Part shown: positions 1-9,414 of the stretch, in pieces | Layout: every line of letters starts with the position of its first letter | How positions within the stretch are numbered: position 1 is the first letter of the stretch | Origin: Pseudomonas fontis | GTDB lineage: Bacteria > Pseudomonadota > Gammaproteobacteria > Pseudomonadales > Pseudomonadaceae | Reading direction: 5' to 3' | Assembly (NCBI RefSeq): GCF_028656955.1 | Contig: NZ_JAMDGY010000029.1 | Coordinates: 1 to 64,000 of the forward strand | Length of the DNA: 64,000 bases | Notes under the pieces: model-generated | Database searches by the model: none | Told to the model about the DNA's origin: nothing | What the model saw: the letters and a program-made list of their open reading frames with translations, nothing else | Translations under genes and position numbers: made by a program

Positions 1-17
1 CACACTATTCCGAATAG

Positions 18-2924
18 CCGAAAGATTACGCAGAGCGCTATCATCTTGACCCTAAGCTTCCCAATGCTCCTCGCGCAGTGTACAAAGAGTGTGCATCATG
101 GATGCAATTTATCCTTCCTGAACGATGCACTACTTATGAAGAGGCAAAATTTGCCGTCAAAGTGATTGGCATAAAAAATAGTGCTGAGTATCGCCAAAAA
201 CAAGCACTACACCCTTGCTTGCCCGCCAACCCGCATCGCGACTTCCATAACGACTGGGTCGACTGGTATGATTTCTGCGATATTGTTCAGCCATATTCTT
301 TTGAAGAAGCGAAAGAACTTCTGAGAAACCTTAACTTGTCCTCCGCTGCCGATTACAAAAAACATATCGTAGCCAGTAATGATCGCCGCTTTCCATTCGC
401 ACCAGACAAAGTATATCAAGCATCGTGGATTAACTGGGCAGACTACCTTGGGCGAGAGCAACCGTATACCATTGTCACGATCCCGAAAAGCCATGCAGCG
501 TGGCAGTATGTCCTCGGATCGCACCTGAAAGCGGTAAAATCCGGTAGTGTGAAAGAAAACTATTTGGTGCGATTCGTGCGCGACTTCCTTGTGCCATTGA
601 AAATCGGGCAGGATCCAATAGCGGTGTTCACCACGGACAGATTCACGCTGACTGAATTCGAGTTATTCATTGGGAGCATCAAGGAAACCCAACAACGCAA
701 AACTGTGCACGCGCTTCGAGAGTTTGCAGAGTGTTTCATCAAGGAAAACCTGTGCATCATTTGCGAGGATACCGGGGAGCGCACGTTGATCCCAGGCGCG
801 CGCGATCCGTTCGCGCCATTGAACAAAGAAATTGGAATCGCCATCTCGCCCACTGAGACGGTTAAGCCCGCTCTGGCCTATCATTTTGTTGACGAACTGA
901 AAAACTGGATCATTCCTCCAACCGCCAGTAGCTTTTCCGACCTGACTCACCTTCATAAATTTCAAGCGGATTGGTACGATATTGACGAAGATAAAATTGA
1001 TCATGACGATCCAGACTGCGTTTGGAAGTGTGAGAAAGGGAAATACAAAATCTGGTTCCCTGTCTCTTGGATGCATACCTATGCGCTGGCCTCTGTTCCA
1101 GTTCGCGGAATCCAACTCGCCTACGTTGATTCCGGTGAAGGCGACGATGAAATCCCTGTATTTGAAGACGGCAAGATTTCTTGGATTCCCAATCCTTCGC
1201 CATTTCGCGGCTGTAAGAAAAATCAGGGGTTTGTAAAAAAGTACCCCAATAATGAGCTCGGGATGCACATAACGACCAACAAGACGTCGCGTAAGAGGCC
1301 GGAGTACGATGTTCCTTGGATTCCGGAGTCGCTGGCAATCTGGTGCATTCGACTTCGAAACTGGCAAACAAAATACAACCCCATCAGTAAGCCCATGCGA
1401 TGGGAAGACTGTGAAAACACCAATTTAAATCTTGAAGATCGAAAAGCAAAAGAAGAAAATTGCTTTTTATTCAGAGACCTTCATAAGGAAGAGTGCATCG
1501 GAAGCTTTGGCATTCGATTAGGATGGCGCATTGCAATTGCACTTTATAATATCCAGCCACCTGAAATTGAGCTAGCTACGCTTGATGGTGACCCGGACAA
1601 AGTTAGCTCATATTCGTCCCAATACACCGCTCACACAATGAGGGTCAGCCTCATTACTGCATATGTCATGGAGTTCAGGCTGCCTCTTGCTGACATTGTA
1701 AAAATTGCCGGCCACAGTTCAGTAATCATGACCATCTATTACGTCAAAGCGAATGGCGAAATGTTGCGCATGAAATTTGAAGAAGGTGAGAAACGGGCGC
1801 TAGCCGATCGAGCCAAAGCGGTTTGGCAGAAGGTTCAGCAAGGACGAACCAATGCAGTCAAAGGCCAGCTCATCACTAACAACGAGGAAGCTATCAAGCG
1901 CTTTGTTGGCGACATTGCCGCTGGTAGTGCATTGTTCCGCGATTACGGCCTCTGCACCTTTGCCGGGAGCCGCTGCCACGACGGCTATCTAAATGAGCTT
2001 GGCAAAGCAGTAGCAGTACCTGCGGGTTACTTGGGAAGCGATAATTGCATCCGTTGCCGTCATTTTGTCACCGGGCCTGTTTTCTTGGGCGGACTTCTCT
2101 CGCTCGCCAACGAAATCTCGCTTTCTGCCAGAATGCAATTTGACCACCTTGACAGCATGGAACAGGAAGTCGCTAAGATCGAAGATCGCCTGCGAGAGCT
2201 GGGCTTCCAGCAACATGATGCGGAGGCTCTAGGACTAGTGTTTGACGAAGCACCGATCAGCGAGCTTGAGATTGAAAAACTAGCCATTAAGGGACAGATA
2301 GAAACTGCCTCCCAGAAAGCAAACATGTATTTGTCAGACATGAACTCTATCAACCGGCTCGCCAAACAATGCCAGGCCGTCATGAATGAGCGCATTGATA
2401 ACGACGACAGCGCCGACTCAACTCAGCTTATTATGCACAGCGATCATGAGATCACGCTTCAAGTTGAAGAAACCTCATTCTTTCACCAACTAAACGAAGT
2501 TTGTGAAAACGCTGAAATTTATATTTCTGCCAAAGCTGAACTAGCAGTCACGCCTCGAACCCAGCTTCTTGATCGAATGATTCAGTTCAACGAGATGAAG
2601 CCATCGCTTTTCATGCTAGACGCCAAACAACAATTGGCCATCGGCAACCAATTAACAAAGTTCATGTTATCCCGACTCAAATCTTGGACGAAGCTTGATG
2701 CGGTCGTCGATGGGCGCATTTTGATGTGCGATCTTCCTGAGCATGAGCGAGTGTCAGAGCACTCTATCCAACAATTAATTTCTGGCGCCAAGGCCCAAGA
2801 GTTGCTGGGTATCGAAAGCGACGATGGGTCACACCTCAGCCACTCCAGCCGTCAGTCCAAAAATGCAATCAGCACGCCCCAGTCTCGAGTATTGATCGAA
2901 TATGAAGAGGAGGTTTTCGTATGA
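18..2924 (+). CDS. gmtZ: GmtZ-like (VPA1269 family) tyrosine-recombinase-like integrase, 5' end disrupted or outside window
   Basis: Large integrase-like protein that I match to the GmtZ component of gamma-mobile-trio mobile elements. The N-terminal part is built of about 50-residue integrase repeat units of the type EEAK..G...S..Y..., ending in a W..W.D(F/Y) motif. One begins around residue 20 of the 948-residue product (GTG start at 78), another around residue 95. The C-terminal half has tyrosine recombinase signatures: HTMR around residue 520, then GHSS and a Tyr about 25-35 residues later. A Cys-rich patch and coiled-coil-like segments follow. The open frame extends upstream of 78 to a stop at 15-17, and the upstream codons still read like a repeat unit. 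The start at 78 is therefore probably not the true start. The stop overlaps gmtX (ATGA). The family assignment is from memory of the motifs. Confidence 0.75.
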   Translation, partial: PKDYAERYHLDPKLPNAPRAVYKECASWMQFILPERCTTYEEAKFAVKVIGIKNSAEYRQKQALHPCLPANPHRDFHNDWVDWYDFCDIVQPYSFEEAKELLRNLNLSSAADYKKHIVASNDRRFPFAPDKVYQASWINWADYLGREQPYTIVTIPKSHAAWQYVLGSHLKAVKSGSVKENYLVRFVRDFLVPLKIGQDPIAVFTTDRFTLTEFELFIGSIKETQQRKTVHALREFAECFIKENLCIICEDTGERTLIPGARDPFAPLNKEIGIAISPTETVKPALAYHFVDELKNWIIPPTASSFSDLTHLHKFQADWYDIDEDKIDHDDPDCVWKCEKGKYKIWFPVSWMHTYALASVPVRGIQLAYVDSGEGDDEIPVFEDGKISWIPNPSPFRGCKKNQGFVKKYPNNELGMHITTNKTSRKRPEYDVPWIPESLAIWCIRLRNWQTKYNPISKPMRWEDCENTNLNLEDRKAKEENCFLFRDLHKEECIGSFGIRLGWRIAIALYNIQPPEIELATLDGDPDKVSSYSSQYTAHTMRVSLITAYVMEFRLPLADIVKIAGHSSVIMTIYYVKANGEMLRMKFEEGEKRALADRAKAVWQKVQQGRTNAVKGQLITNNEEAIKRFVGDIAAGSALFRDYGLCTFAGSRCHDGYLNELGKAVAVPAGYLGSDNCIRCRHFVTGPVFLGGLLSLANEISLSARMQFDHLDSMEQEVAKIEDRLRELGFQQHDAEALGLVFDEAPISELEIEKLAIKGQIETASQKANMYLSDMNSINRLAKQCQAVMNERIDNDDSADSTQLIMHSDHEITLQVEETSFFHQLNEVCENAEIYISAKAELAVTPRTQLLDRMIQFNEMKPSLFMLDAKQQLAIGNQLTKFMLSRLKSWTKLDAVVDGRILMCDLPEHERVSEHSIQQLISGAKAQELLGIESDDGSHLSHSSRQSKNAISTPQSRVLIEYEEEVFV

Positions 2925-3517
2925 TGTCGCCTGAAGAAGTCCTGGAAAGCCTTAAGGCCAGCAGTCCGCCTCGCGTGCACAAAACCCTTGATGCTGTGTA
3001 TCTGGCATGCAAAGAGCAGAAGGAACGGAAGAGCACCGACTTCAGCTATGCGATGATCGCGAAAGTCGGCAAAGTGTATGGCGTTCCGGCTAAACAGAGC
3101 CTTCACAATGAAGGCGGTGCCCGGTACCGCACCTTGATCGACGCGTTTGCAGCGGAAGTACCGCCAAAGCCAAAACCGGTTTCTGGCAAATACGCTTGGA
3201 TTGAAGGGCTGCCCATTGGGGAGCAGAAGCTGCTGACGAAGATGCTGCTCGCAGAATTGAAAGCTGCAGAGTTTAAACTAAGGGAAATCTTACCGCCGAA
3301 TAAGATCGTCAGTCTCGATACTCGTCAACAGCCATCTGAGCTATTCAAGCTTTTGCCCGGTGAAAGGCGCGCCCTTGAGTACTTGATTTCTAGCGATTTC
3401 CTGTCCGAACGCTCACTGACACTTGGTTCTCGCGGCGATGCGTATGGCCCTAACGGCGAGCAGTTGTTCCGCCCAGGCACCTTCAATGCCTTGAAAAAAG
3501 CGCTCGAGCATCTCTGA
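2921..3517 (+). CDS. gmtX: GmtX-like protein of the gamma-mobile-trio module
   Basis: A 198-residue protein translationally coupled to the upstream integrase-like gene by an ATGA overlap. It is mostly helical and charged, with no signal peptide or membrane segment. Its position directly after a VPA1269-like gene, its size, and its N-terminal pattern (short helical segment, then AMIAKVGKxYGVP..QS..N, then RYRTLIDA) match the small third gene of gamma-mobile-trio elements. The molecular role of GmtX is not known to me; the trio is proposed to mobilise cargo islands rich in defence and toxin genes. The companion recombinase GmtY would be expected just left of the window. Confidence 0.7.
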   Translation: MMSPEEVLESLKASSPPRVHKTLDAVYLACKEQKERKSTDFSYAMIAKVGKVYGVPAKQSLHNEGGARYRTLIDAFAAEVPPKPKPVSGKYAWIEGLPIGEQKLLTKMLLAELKAAEFKLREILPPNKIVSLDTRQQPSELFKLLPGERRALEYLISSDFLSERSLTLGSRGDAYGPNGEQLFRPGTFNALKKALEHL

Positions 3518-3824
3518 TGCCGGCATACGAGCCTGGTAGGCTCGTCTCTAGCGGTCTCTCGCAATCGAATTGACCGCTTAGAAGTGGCCAGCGCCAAGGC
3601 TGTAGCACAAGCACACACAATCCCCCCCAGAGAGAACAGCCGGCCTCATCTATGAGGCCCTAAGCACTGCCCTATCGGATGCTGTTCAAAGAGCAATCCA
3701 AGGCGTGGTAGTCTCGCTAGAATCTGACTTGGATCATCGTCCCGGCGGCGATTGCCTAAGGACTCTCCTGGCGGCTCCGTCCCCACTGATCCAGGTGCCA
3801 CCGTATCTGTATCAGGAGTAGAGG
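3518..3824. other. Intergenic region with a small inverted repeat
   Basis: About 300 bases between gmtX and greB. A perfect 7-bp inverted repeat with a 5-base loop lies at 3527-3545, ten bases after the gmtX stop. It lacks a T tail, so it is only a possible transcript-end hairpin. The rest shows no convincing ORF. AGGAG ten bases before the TTG codon at 3825 is the probable ribosome-binding site of the next gene. Confidence 0.4.
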
Positions 3825-4310
3825 TTGCCGACCAACATCATCACCAGAGAAGGGCACGCTGCTCTGAAAGCTGAATTAGACCACCTCTGGCACACCTACC
3901 GTCCCGAAATCACTCAGAAGGTTACTTGGGCCGCCTCTCTAGGGGATCGGAGTGAGAACGCGGATTACCAATACAACAAAAAGCTTCTTCGAGAGATTGA
4001 TCGTCGGATCAGATACCTCCGGAAGCGGTTGGAGGATATCCGGGTTGTCAACTATGCCCCCGAGCAAGAGGGCAAAGTCTTCTTTGGCGCCTGGGTTGAG
4101 ATCGACAATGAAGATGGTGAGAGCAAGCGATTCCGAATCGTCGGGTACGATGAGATCTACGGTCGGAAGGACTACATCTCGATTGATTCTCCCATGGCCC
4201 GCGCCTTACTGAAGAAAGAGGAAGGGGACGAGGTCGTGGTGCAGACGCCGACGGGCGAAGCGACTTGGTTCATCGCTAGCATTTCCTACGAACAGCCTGC
4301 CCAGGGGTAG
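3825..4310 (+). CDS. greB: Transcription elongation factor GreB/GreA family
   Basis: A 161-residue Gre factor. It rescues backtracked RNA polymerase by inserting a coiled coil into the secondary channel and stimulating transcript cleavage. The N-terminal coiled-coil domain carries the GreA/GreB signature LGDRSENADYQ at about residues 40-52, including the acidic tip (D, E, D). The C-terminal FKBP-like domain starts near residue 80. Length and sequence fit GreB better than GreA. The chosen TTG start has an AGGAG motif upstream. It lies between the mobility genes and a Gabija-like pair on the same strand. Whether it is native chromosome or island cargo cannot be told here. Confidence 0.9.
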   Translation: MPTNIITREGHAALKAELDHLWHTYRPEITQKVTWAASLGDRSENADYQYNKKLLREIDRRIRYLRKRLEDIRVVNYAPEQEGKVFFGAWVEIDNEDGESKRFRIVGYDEIYGRKDYISIDSPMARALLKKEEGDEVVVQTPTGEATWFIASISYEQPAQG

Positions 4311-4743
4311 CCTCCCCCACGAGGATTCGGCAGCATTGCTTGCATCACGAGAGAGCCAGCGCCTACAAACAGGTCAGACAGGGTCGGTTATCAGCAAAGA
4401 TCGATCCTCGAAGGCTAAACAGACACACCAGCCTGGGCTGTAACAGCTGGCTTAGCAGGCCTCACCGTCGCATCTCAGCGACGCTGCTCCGCCCGCCCGA
4501 GGATGTCTTTTCCGTTCTGATCTTCTGCCCGAATCCACCCCGCGGCCATCTCCACACTCCAGTAATCATTGATTCGAACCAGCAACGATGCACTGCCCGA
4601 GAGGCTGTACCCCCTTGAGGCAAGGCCCTCCTAGTCACCCACCGGGAGCATGCCGTATCTTGTAGCGGCACGGTGCCACCTCCTCACCCTATTCTCGTAA
4701 GTCCGAGCGAGAGATCAGGAGGAACCGAAAGGAATCCCATCAC
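4311..4743. other. Intergenic region, no supported gene
   Basis: About 430 bases between greB and the gajA-like gene. Short frames exist on both strands but they lack ribosome-binding sites and natural composition. AGGAGG-like sequence (aggaggaacc) at about 4718-4727 lies some 17 bases before the ATG at 4744. No att site or tRNA end was recognised. Confidence 0.4.
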
Positions 4744-6675
4744 ATGAAGCTTTGCAGTCTGCGGATCAGCGGTTTTCAGTCGTTTGGACAAGACGTCACG
4801 GACATAACGTTCGACGGCGTTACATACCTTCTAGGGCCAAACGGTGCCGGGAAGACTGCGACTCTGCAGGCATTGGCGCGCATGTTTGGTTTCGAGCCAG
4901 GCCTACGTCGCCTGCGTCGATCAGATTTCCATGTCCCCTTGAACGAGCAGGAGGTACCCGCTCAGCGCTCGCTCTGGATTGAGGCGGACTTCACGTTCGA
5001 CGAAACGCTCGATGATGAGGAAGACGACACAGTACCGCCATTTTTTACGCAAATGACGCTGCAGGCGGCTGATGGGGTTCCCCGTATTCGCTACCGCCTG
5101 GAAGGCGTTCTACACGCTGATGGCGAGGTAGAGGAGCGTTTACTCTACGTGACCCGGATGGACGAGCATGGGCAACCCACGACGCTCAAGCCCGTTGCGA
5201 AGCGTGAACGAGACGAGATACACGTTCATTACCTACCTGCTCGCCGGGATCCTGCTGATCATATTGCCTTTGGTGCTAGCGCGCTTTTAGGCCGCCTCCT
5301 TCGAGCCGTCAACTGGAGCGATGACCGGGACTCTATCAAGCAGCTAACTGAGCAAATCACTGACTGCTTGTCGGAAAACGAGTCGATCAAGACCTTGAGC
5401 ACTAGCCTCAGCGGTGCATGGCAACGTCTTCACAAGGGCGACTTCTTCGCAAATCCATCTCTTACCTTCGCGAACTCTGAAATAGAGGCCATCCTGCGGC
5501 ACCTCTCGATCTCCTTCACGCCTGGCCATGGTGAAAGCCACGTGGACTACGCCAGGCTGAGCGATGGGCAGAAATCGATGCTGTATCTCTCGCTCGTTCT
5601 CACATCCCTGACCATTGGCCGTGAGGTCAGATCAGGACTGAACACCTCGTTCGATCCCCTCAAGCTTAAGCCTGCTGCCTATACAATTCTGGCGGTCGAA
5701 GAACCCGAGAACAGCCTGTCTCCCCATTACCTGGGGCGTATCGTGAGCTCCCTGAAATCATCCGTGGGTGTGGACGCACAAGCATTGATCGCCACGCAGG
5801 CCCCATCGATGCTCAAGCGAGTTGAGCCTGACCAGATTAGGTACCTGCGTCTGAATTCAAAGCGCGAAACGGATGTGTCGACCATCGTGCTCCCAGACAA
5901 GCGCAGCGACGCATACAAGTTCGTCAGAGAAGCTGTCCAAGCCTTCCCCGAGCTCTATTTCGCACGCCTGGTGGTGCTCGGTGAAGGCGACAGTGAAGAG
6001 ATCGTGCTGCCTCGCATTCTTCAAGCTAAGGGAGCTCCCGTTGATGAGTACGCTGTGGCGATCGCTCCGTTGGGAGGCCGGCATGTGAATCACTTCTGGC
6101 GACTGCTGAACGCGCTAGGTACACCTCACATTACTCTGCTCGACCTCGACCTTGGCCGTTATCAAGGTGGCTGGGGACGTGTGAATTACGTACGTGACCA
6201 ACTCGACAAATTTGATCCAGTACGTAGTATCCCCAAGGAGTGGGTACGCCTTGATTGGAATGATGCCCAGCGGCCTGTCAGAACCCACCACTGGTTCGAT
6301 AATGGCTCGGAAAAACAGATCGACTTGTTCGAGGAGCTAGAAAACCGAGACGTCTTTTTCTCGGATCCACTGGATCTAGACTTCGCGATGCTCAAGGCGT
6401 TTCCCGACGCCTTCCTTGCTGTGCGATCTAACCCGACGCAGCACGATCATTTAGCTGTCCTCGGTAAATGCCACTTCAATCCCGGGCAGTACGACGCTGA
6501 TGAGCAGCAACTCCTCTCGGCCTACCATGTCCTGTTCAAGCTGAGCAGTAAACCAGCAGCTCATTTGGATGCGCTGGGCAAGCTCACCGACGCGCAGCTG
6601 TTGGCTTCGCTGCCACCATCCCTCGATCGACTAGCAGACAAGGTCAAAGCCAAGCTCGAGGAATCTCCCGAGTGA
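4744..6675 (+). CDS. gajA: Gabija-type OLD-family ATPase/TOPRIM nuclease (GajA-like)
   Basis: A 643-residue overcoming-lysogenization-defect (OLD) family protein. Seen directly: Walker A GPNGAGKT at residues 31-38; ABC signature LSDGQKSM near residue 272; Walker B LAVEEPENS near 317-325; then a TOPRIM domain with an acidic GEGDSEE motif near 412-418 and DLDLG near 467-471. In class 2 OLD proteins this layout gives an ATP-regulated DNA endonuclease. The stop overlaps a UvrD-like helicase gene (GTGA), which is the gene pair that defines Gabija phage defence (GajA nuclease plus GajB helicase). It is somewhat longer than the roughly 580 residues I recall for GajA. Alternative: another OLD-UvrD pair that is not strictly Gabija. 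Confidence 0.85.
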   Translation: MKLCSLRISGFQSFGQDVTDITFDGVTYLLGPNGAGKTATLQALARMFGFEPGLRRLRRSDFHVPLNEQEVPAQRSLWIEADFTFDETLDDEEDDTVPPFFTQMTLQAADGVPRIRYRLEGVLHADGEVEERLLYVTRMDEHGQPTTLKPVAKRERDEIHVHYLPARRDPADHIAFGASALLGRLLRAVNWSDDRDSIKQLTEQITDCLSENESIKTLSTSLSGAWQRLHKGDFFANPSLTFANSEIEAILRHLSISFTPGHGESHVDYARLSDGQKSMLYLSLVLTSLTIGREVRSGLNTSFDPLKLKPAAYTILAVEEPENSLSPHYLGRIVSSLKSSVGVDAQALIATQAPSMLKRVEPDQIRYLRLNSKRETDVSTIVLPDKRSDAYKFVREAVQAFPELYFARLVVLGEGDSEEIVLPRILQAKGAPVDEYAVAIAPLGGRHVNHFWRLLNALGTPHITLLDLDLGRYQGGWGRVNYVRDQLDKFDPVRSIPKEWVRLDWNDAQRPVRTHHWFDNGSEKQIDLFEELENRDVFFSDPLDLDFAMLKAFPDAFLAVRSNPTQHDHLAVLGKCHFNPGQYDADEQQLLSAYHVLFKLSSKPAAHLDALGKLTDAQLLASLPPSLDRLADKVKAKLEESPE

Positions 6676-8330
6676 TTTCTCATGATCAATGGGCTCCCTC
6701 GCCTGGCGTGCGTTTGGAGAAAAATGCATGGAGCGTGGTTCGCGAGCTTGATCGGTCGATCTTGCTTACCGCGGGGCCAGGCGCCGGCAAGACCGAGGTG
6801 CTGGCCCAACGTGCCGATTACCTTCTGCGAACCAACAGCTGCCGCTTCCCCAAGCGAATCCTTGCGGTGTCGTTCAAGACAGATGCCAGCCGTAACCTAA
6901 AGGAGAGGATTCAGCTCCGCTGCGGCTGGAACTTCGCATCACGCTTCGACAGTGTGACGTTCCATGGCTTCGCAAAACGGATCATCGATAAATTCCTCCC
7001 CATCATTGCGGAGGAAGGCTTGAGTCCGGATTACACAATTGGCGCAGAGGCCATTCCAGGCAAGCAGATCACCTTCAAGCAGCTTCTACCCCTCGCCATC
7101 AAGATCATTCAGCGCAGCGAGGTTGCCCGGAACGCAATCCGCAAAACCTACGCGCATGTGTTCCTGGACGAGTTCCAGGATTGCACCGCTGACCAGTATG
7201 AGCTCATCAAGCTGCTCTTCCTCGGTACCGGCATCCACCTCACCGCAGTCGGAGATCGCAAGCAAATGATCATGGGGTGGGCGGGAGCGCTGGAGGGCAT
7301 CTTCAAGACGTATGCGACTGACTTCGATGCCCTTCCCCTCCACCTATACGCGAATTTCAGATCGAAGCCCAATCTGCTGCGCGTTCAGAATGAAATCATC
7401 CATGAAATCGACCCTGCAGCAGTGACGCCGGCAGAGCTGATCTCGGGTGATGAGGGGGAGGTCTTGGCGGTTCATTTCCAGAACTCTTCACAAGAAGCGA
7501 TGGTGCTGGCTGACAACATTCGCCAGTGGATCGAAGCGGGAGTTCCACCGCGGGAAATCGCAGTATTGATGCCTCGCCAAGTAGACGACTACGGCTCGGC
7601 CCTGATGGCGGAGCTTGCCAGCCGGGGCATTGCTGCACGGAACGACAGCGAGCTGCAGGAGTTGCTAAAAGAGCCAGCAGCCCGGCTGATAATTGACTAC
7701 CTGACCTGCTTGTATGGCAAAGGCCAGTCGGATGCCTGGGCGCGTCTGATGGACTTGTTCACCCCCTATGAGGAGGCAAGTCGTGACCACCTTCACAGGT
7801 TGTTTGAAACGACATATCGCGCCCATGTGCGCCAGGTTAAGGCCGCGGCTAAAACCACCTCGCCCTATGAGGCCTGGTGGACTCTCTCAAGCAGCTTCCT
7901 CAAGGACGTAGGCTATCCGATTCTTACGGCGCTTTCTGGAGAGTACGAGTCGAAGCCGCGCCTGCGTGAAATTCTGCGCGAAGTCCGAGATCGGATCGGA
8001 GCGCTGCTCGTCAGCGAGAACACCATTCCCGGTGCGCTCGCCCGGCTGTCAGACGACAATGCCGTACGCTTTCTCACAATCCACAAAAGCAAGGGACTTG
8101 AGTTTCACACGGTCATCATTCTCGGGGCCGAAACCCAGGCATTCTGGAGCAAGCTTGCGGAGGAACGCTGCGTCTATTTTGTAGGCGTTTCACGTGCCAA
8201 AGAACGACTTTTGATCACAACAGCAGAGTACCGAGCGAAGCCCAGGGGCGCGGGCCGCTGGACGGAGCACCGCACTCCTCACGGCGAGTTCGTCTCTCAA
8301 GTGACAAGGCATCTTACAGGCCGGTTATAG
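6672..8330 (+). CDS. gajB: UvrD/Rep-like helicase, Gabija GajB-like
   Basis: A 552-residue superfamily 1 helicase-like protein starting with GTG, with GTGA overlap to the upstream nuclease gene, so the two are translationally coupled. Visible motifs: Walker A AGPGAGKTE near residues 36-44; Walker B FLDEFQD near 164-170; a Q-rich GDRKQMIMGW motif III region near 195-205; HKSKGLEF (motif V) near 470-478; and FVGVSRAK (motif VI) near 505-512. This fits GajB, the partner that works with GajA in anti-phage defence, probably sensing or processing DNA ends. It is slightly longer than typical GajB. Confidence 0.85.
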   Translation: MISHDQWAPSPGVRLEKNAWSVVRELDRSILLTAGPGAGKTEVLAQRADYLLRTNSCRFPKRILAVSFKTDASRNLKERIQLRCGWNFASRFDSVTFHGFAKRIIDKFLPIIAEEGLSPDYTIGAEAIPGKQITFKQLLPLAIKIIQRSEVARNAIRKTYAHVFLDEFQDCTADQYELIKLLFLGTGIHLTAVGDRKQMIMGWAGALEGIFKTYATDFDALPLHLYANFRSKPNLLRVQNEIIHEIDPAAVTPAELISGDEGEVLAVHFQNSSQEAMVLADNIRQWIEAGVPPREIAVLMPRQVDDYGSALMAELASRGIAARNDSELQELLKEPAARLIIDYLTCLYGKGQSDAWARLMDLFTPYEEASRDHLHRLFETTYRAHVRQVKAAAKTTSPYEAWWTLSSSFLKDVGYPILTALSGEYESKPRLREILREVRDRIGALLVSENTIPGALARLSDDNAVRFLTIHKSKGLEFHTVIILGAETQAFWSKLAEERCVYFVGVSRAKERLLITTAEYRAKPRGAGRWTEHRTPHGEFVSQVTRHLTGRL

Positions 8331-8463
8331 GCTCTCGGGGCAACATTTGTGATGCGACTCATACATTGCGCGCAGATCAACCCAGACGAGCCTCACACTC
8401 CCCTGTACTTGAGAAACGTTTTCCAATACTGTACGCACATACAGCATAAGTCACAGGTTCCAC

Positions 8464-8694
8464 ATGCTCGCTCAACAAACCAAGCTGATCACCATTCCCG
8501 AGTGGTATCACCTCCTCCAAGACACCAATGCGCTGATCAGCGAACCCAAGAAGCATCATCGAGAACTGTTGCACCAGGCATACGCGCTGCGTGATGCACA
8601 CGCCGTGGATGCGGAAACGTTAGCGAAAATGCTTGAGTTGGCGGAAGAAGCACTGGTGTATGCAAACGAGGCAAACCTTAGCGCTCAGTGTTGA
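8464..8694 (+). CDS. Small protein of unknown function
   Basis: A 76-residue soluble, helix-rich acidic protein. I do not recognise it. It starts with ATG about 130 bases after the helicase gene. The only internal regularity is an Ala/Glu/Leu-rich helical second half. The ribosome-binding site is weak. It could be an accessory gene of the Gabija-like pair or an unrelated island gene. Confidence 0.45.
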   Translation: MLAQQTKLITIPEWYHLLQDTNALISEPKKHHRELLHQAYALRDAHAVDAETLAKMLELAEEALVYANEANLSAQC

Positions 8695-8791
8695 TCAGTG
8701 GCTGTCATTGGGTTGACCGGACGCGTACGTTGCTCTTGGGTTCCCGGCGCAGCGAGTCGGCATTCTTCCCACTAAAGGCTAACTCTATGGC

Positions 8792-9247
8792 TTGCCCCCA
8801 GTTGCTGCGCTCCACCTCGCAAAACTGCCGGTGAGTCTTGGCGTAGATACCCTAGTGCTCGGAGGCAATGCAAACCCGTTCATGCTTATGCAAACCTGTA
8901 TGAACCTTGCCGTCGCTTGCACCGGTGACGAGCAGGCAATGACCGCGCGTGATGTACTTCACTGGGCAACGCAAGGGGCCGCTGACATCATGGGATGGGG
9001 CGATAAGACCGGTTCCATCACTGTCGGTAAGCGAGCGGATCTGGTCATGATCAGTACTCGAAATATCGGCATGATTCCCGTCATCGATCCTGTCGCCTCG
9101 GTTGTTCAATCTGCTACGCCAGCAGACGTGACCAACATCATTGCTAACGGAAGGTTGGTGAAACGCGGTGGGGTAATGCTGGGTTTCGATATGCACGAAT
9201 TAGCGCGAGAAGCTCGTCAGGGTGTTCATTATCTGCTGGAGAGATAG
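8792..9247 (+). pseudogene. 5'-truncated amidohydrolase (deaminase type) remnant
   Basis: The 151 residues match only the C-terminal third of amidohydrolase-superfamily deaminases: LPVSLGVDTLVLGGNANPFM, then TGSITVGKRADLVMI, where the final strands return to the beta-sandwich domain. The metal-binding HxH, His and Asp residues expected in the barrel N-terminal half are absent. The frame has only a TTG at the front and no proper start region. It is probably debris of a chromosomal gene cut by an insertion or deletion at the island. Confidence 0.7.
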
Positions 9248-9414
9248 CCGCCCCCGGAACTAGGTTTCATGGCAGCCTCAATCACCAATTCGCCGTTGCG
9301 CTCGAAAAGTATCGTTACCCTGTGCATTCCCCCGACAGGAACACATTGCAAGAGCTTGAACTCACTACGGGACAAATCAACCGAGCCCCAGCTCCGAGCA
9401 CATGTGCGTGTTGG

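Noticed and set aside
663..1371. Long minus-strand frames opposite the integrase gene
   Set aside because: Shadow frames of the real coding strand, with basic low-quality composition and no signal.
4340..4618. Plus-strand frame of 92 codons upstream of the Gabija-like pair
   Set aside because: Arg/His/Pro-rich composition without a ribosome-binding site, overlapping a frame on the other strand; looks like a chance frame.
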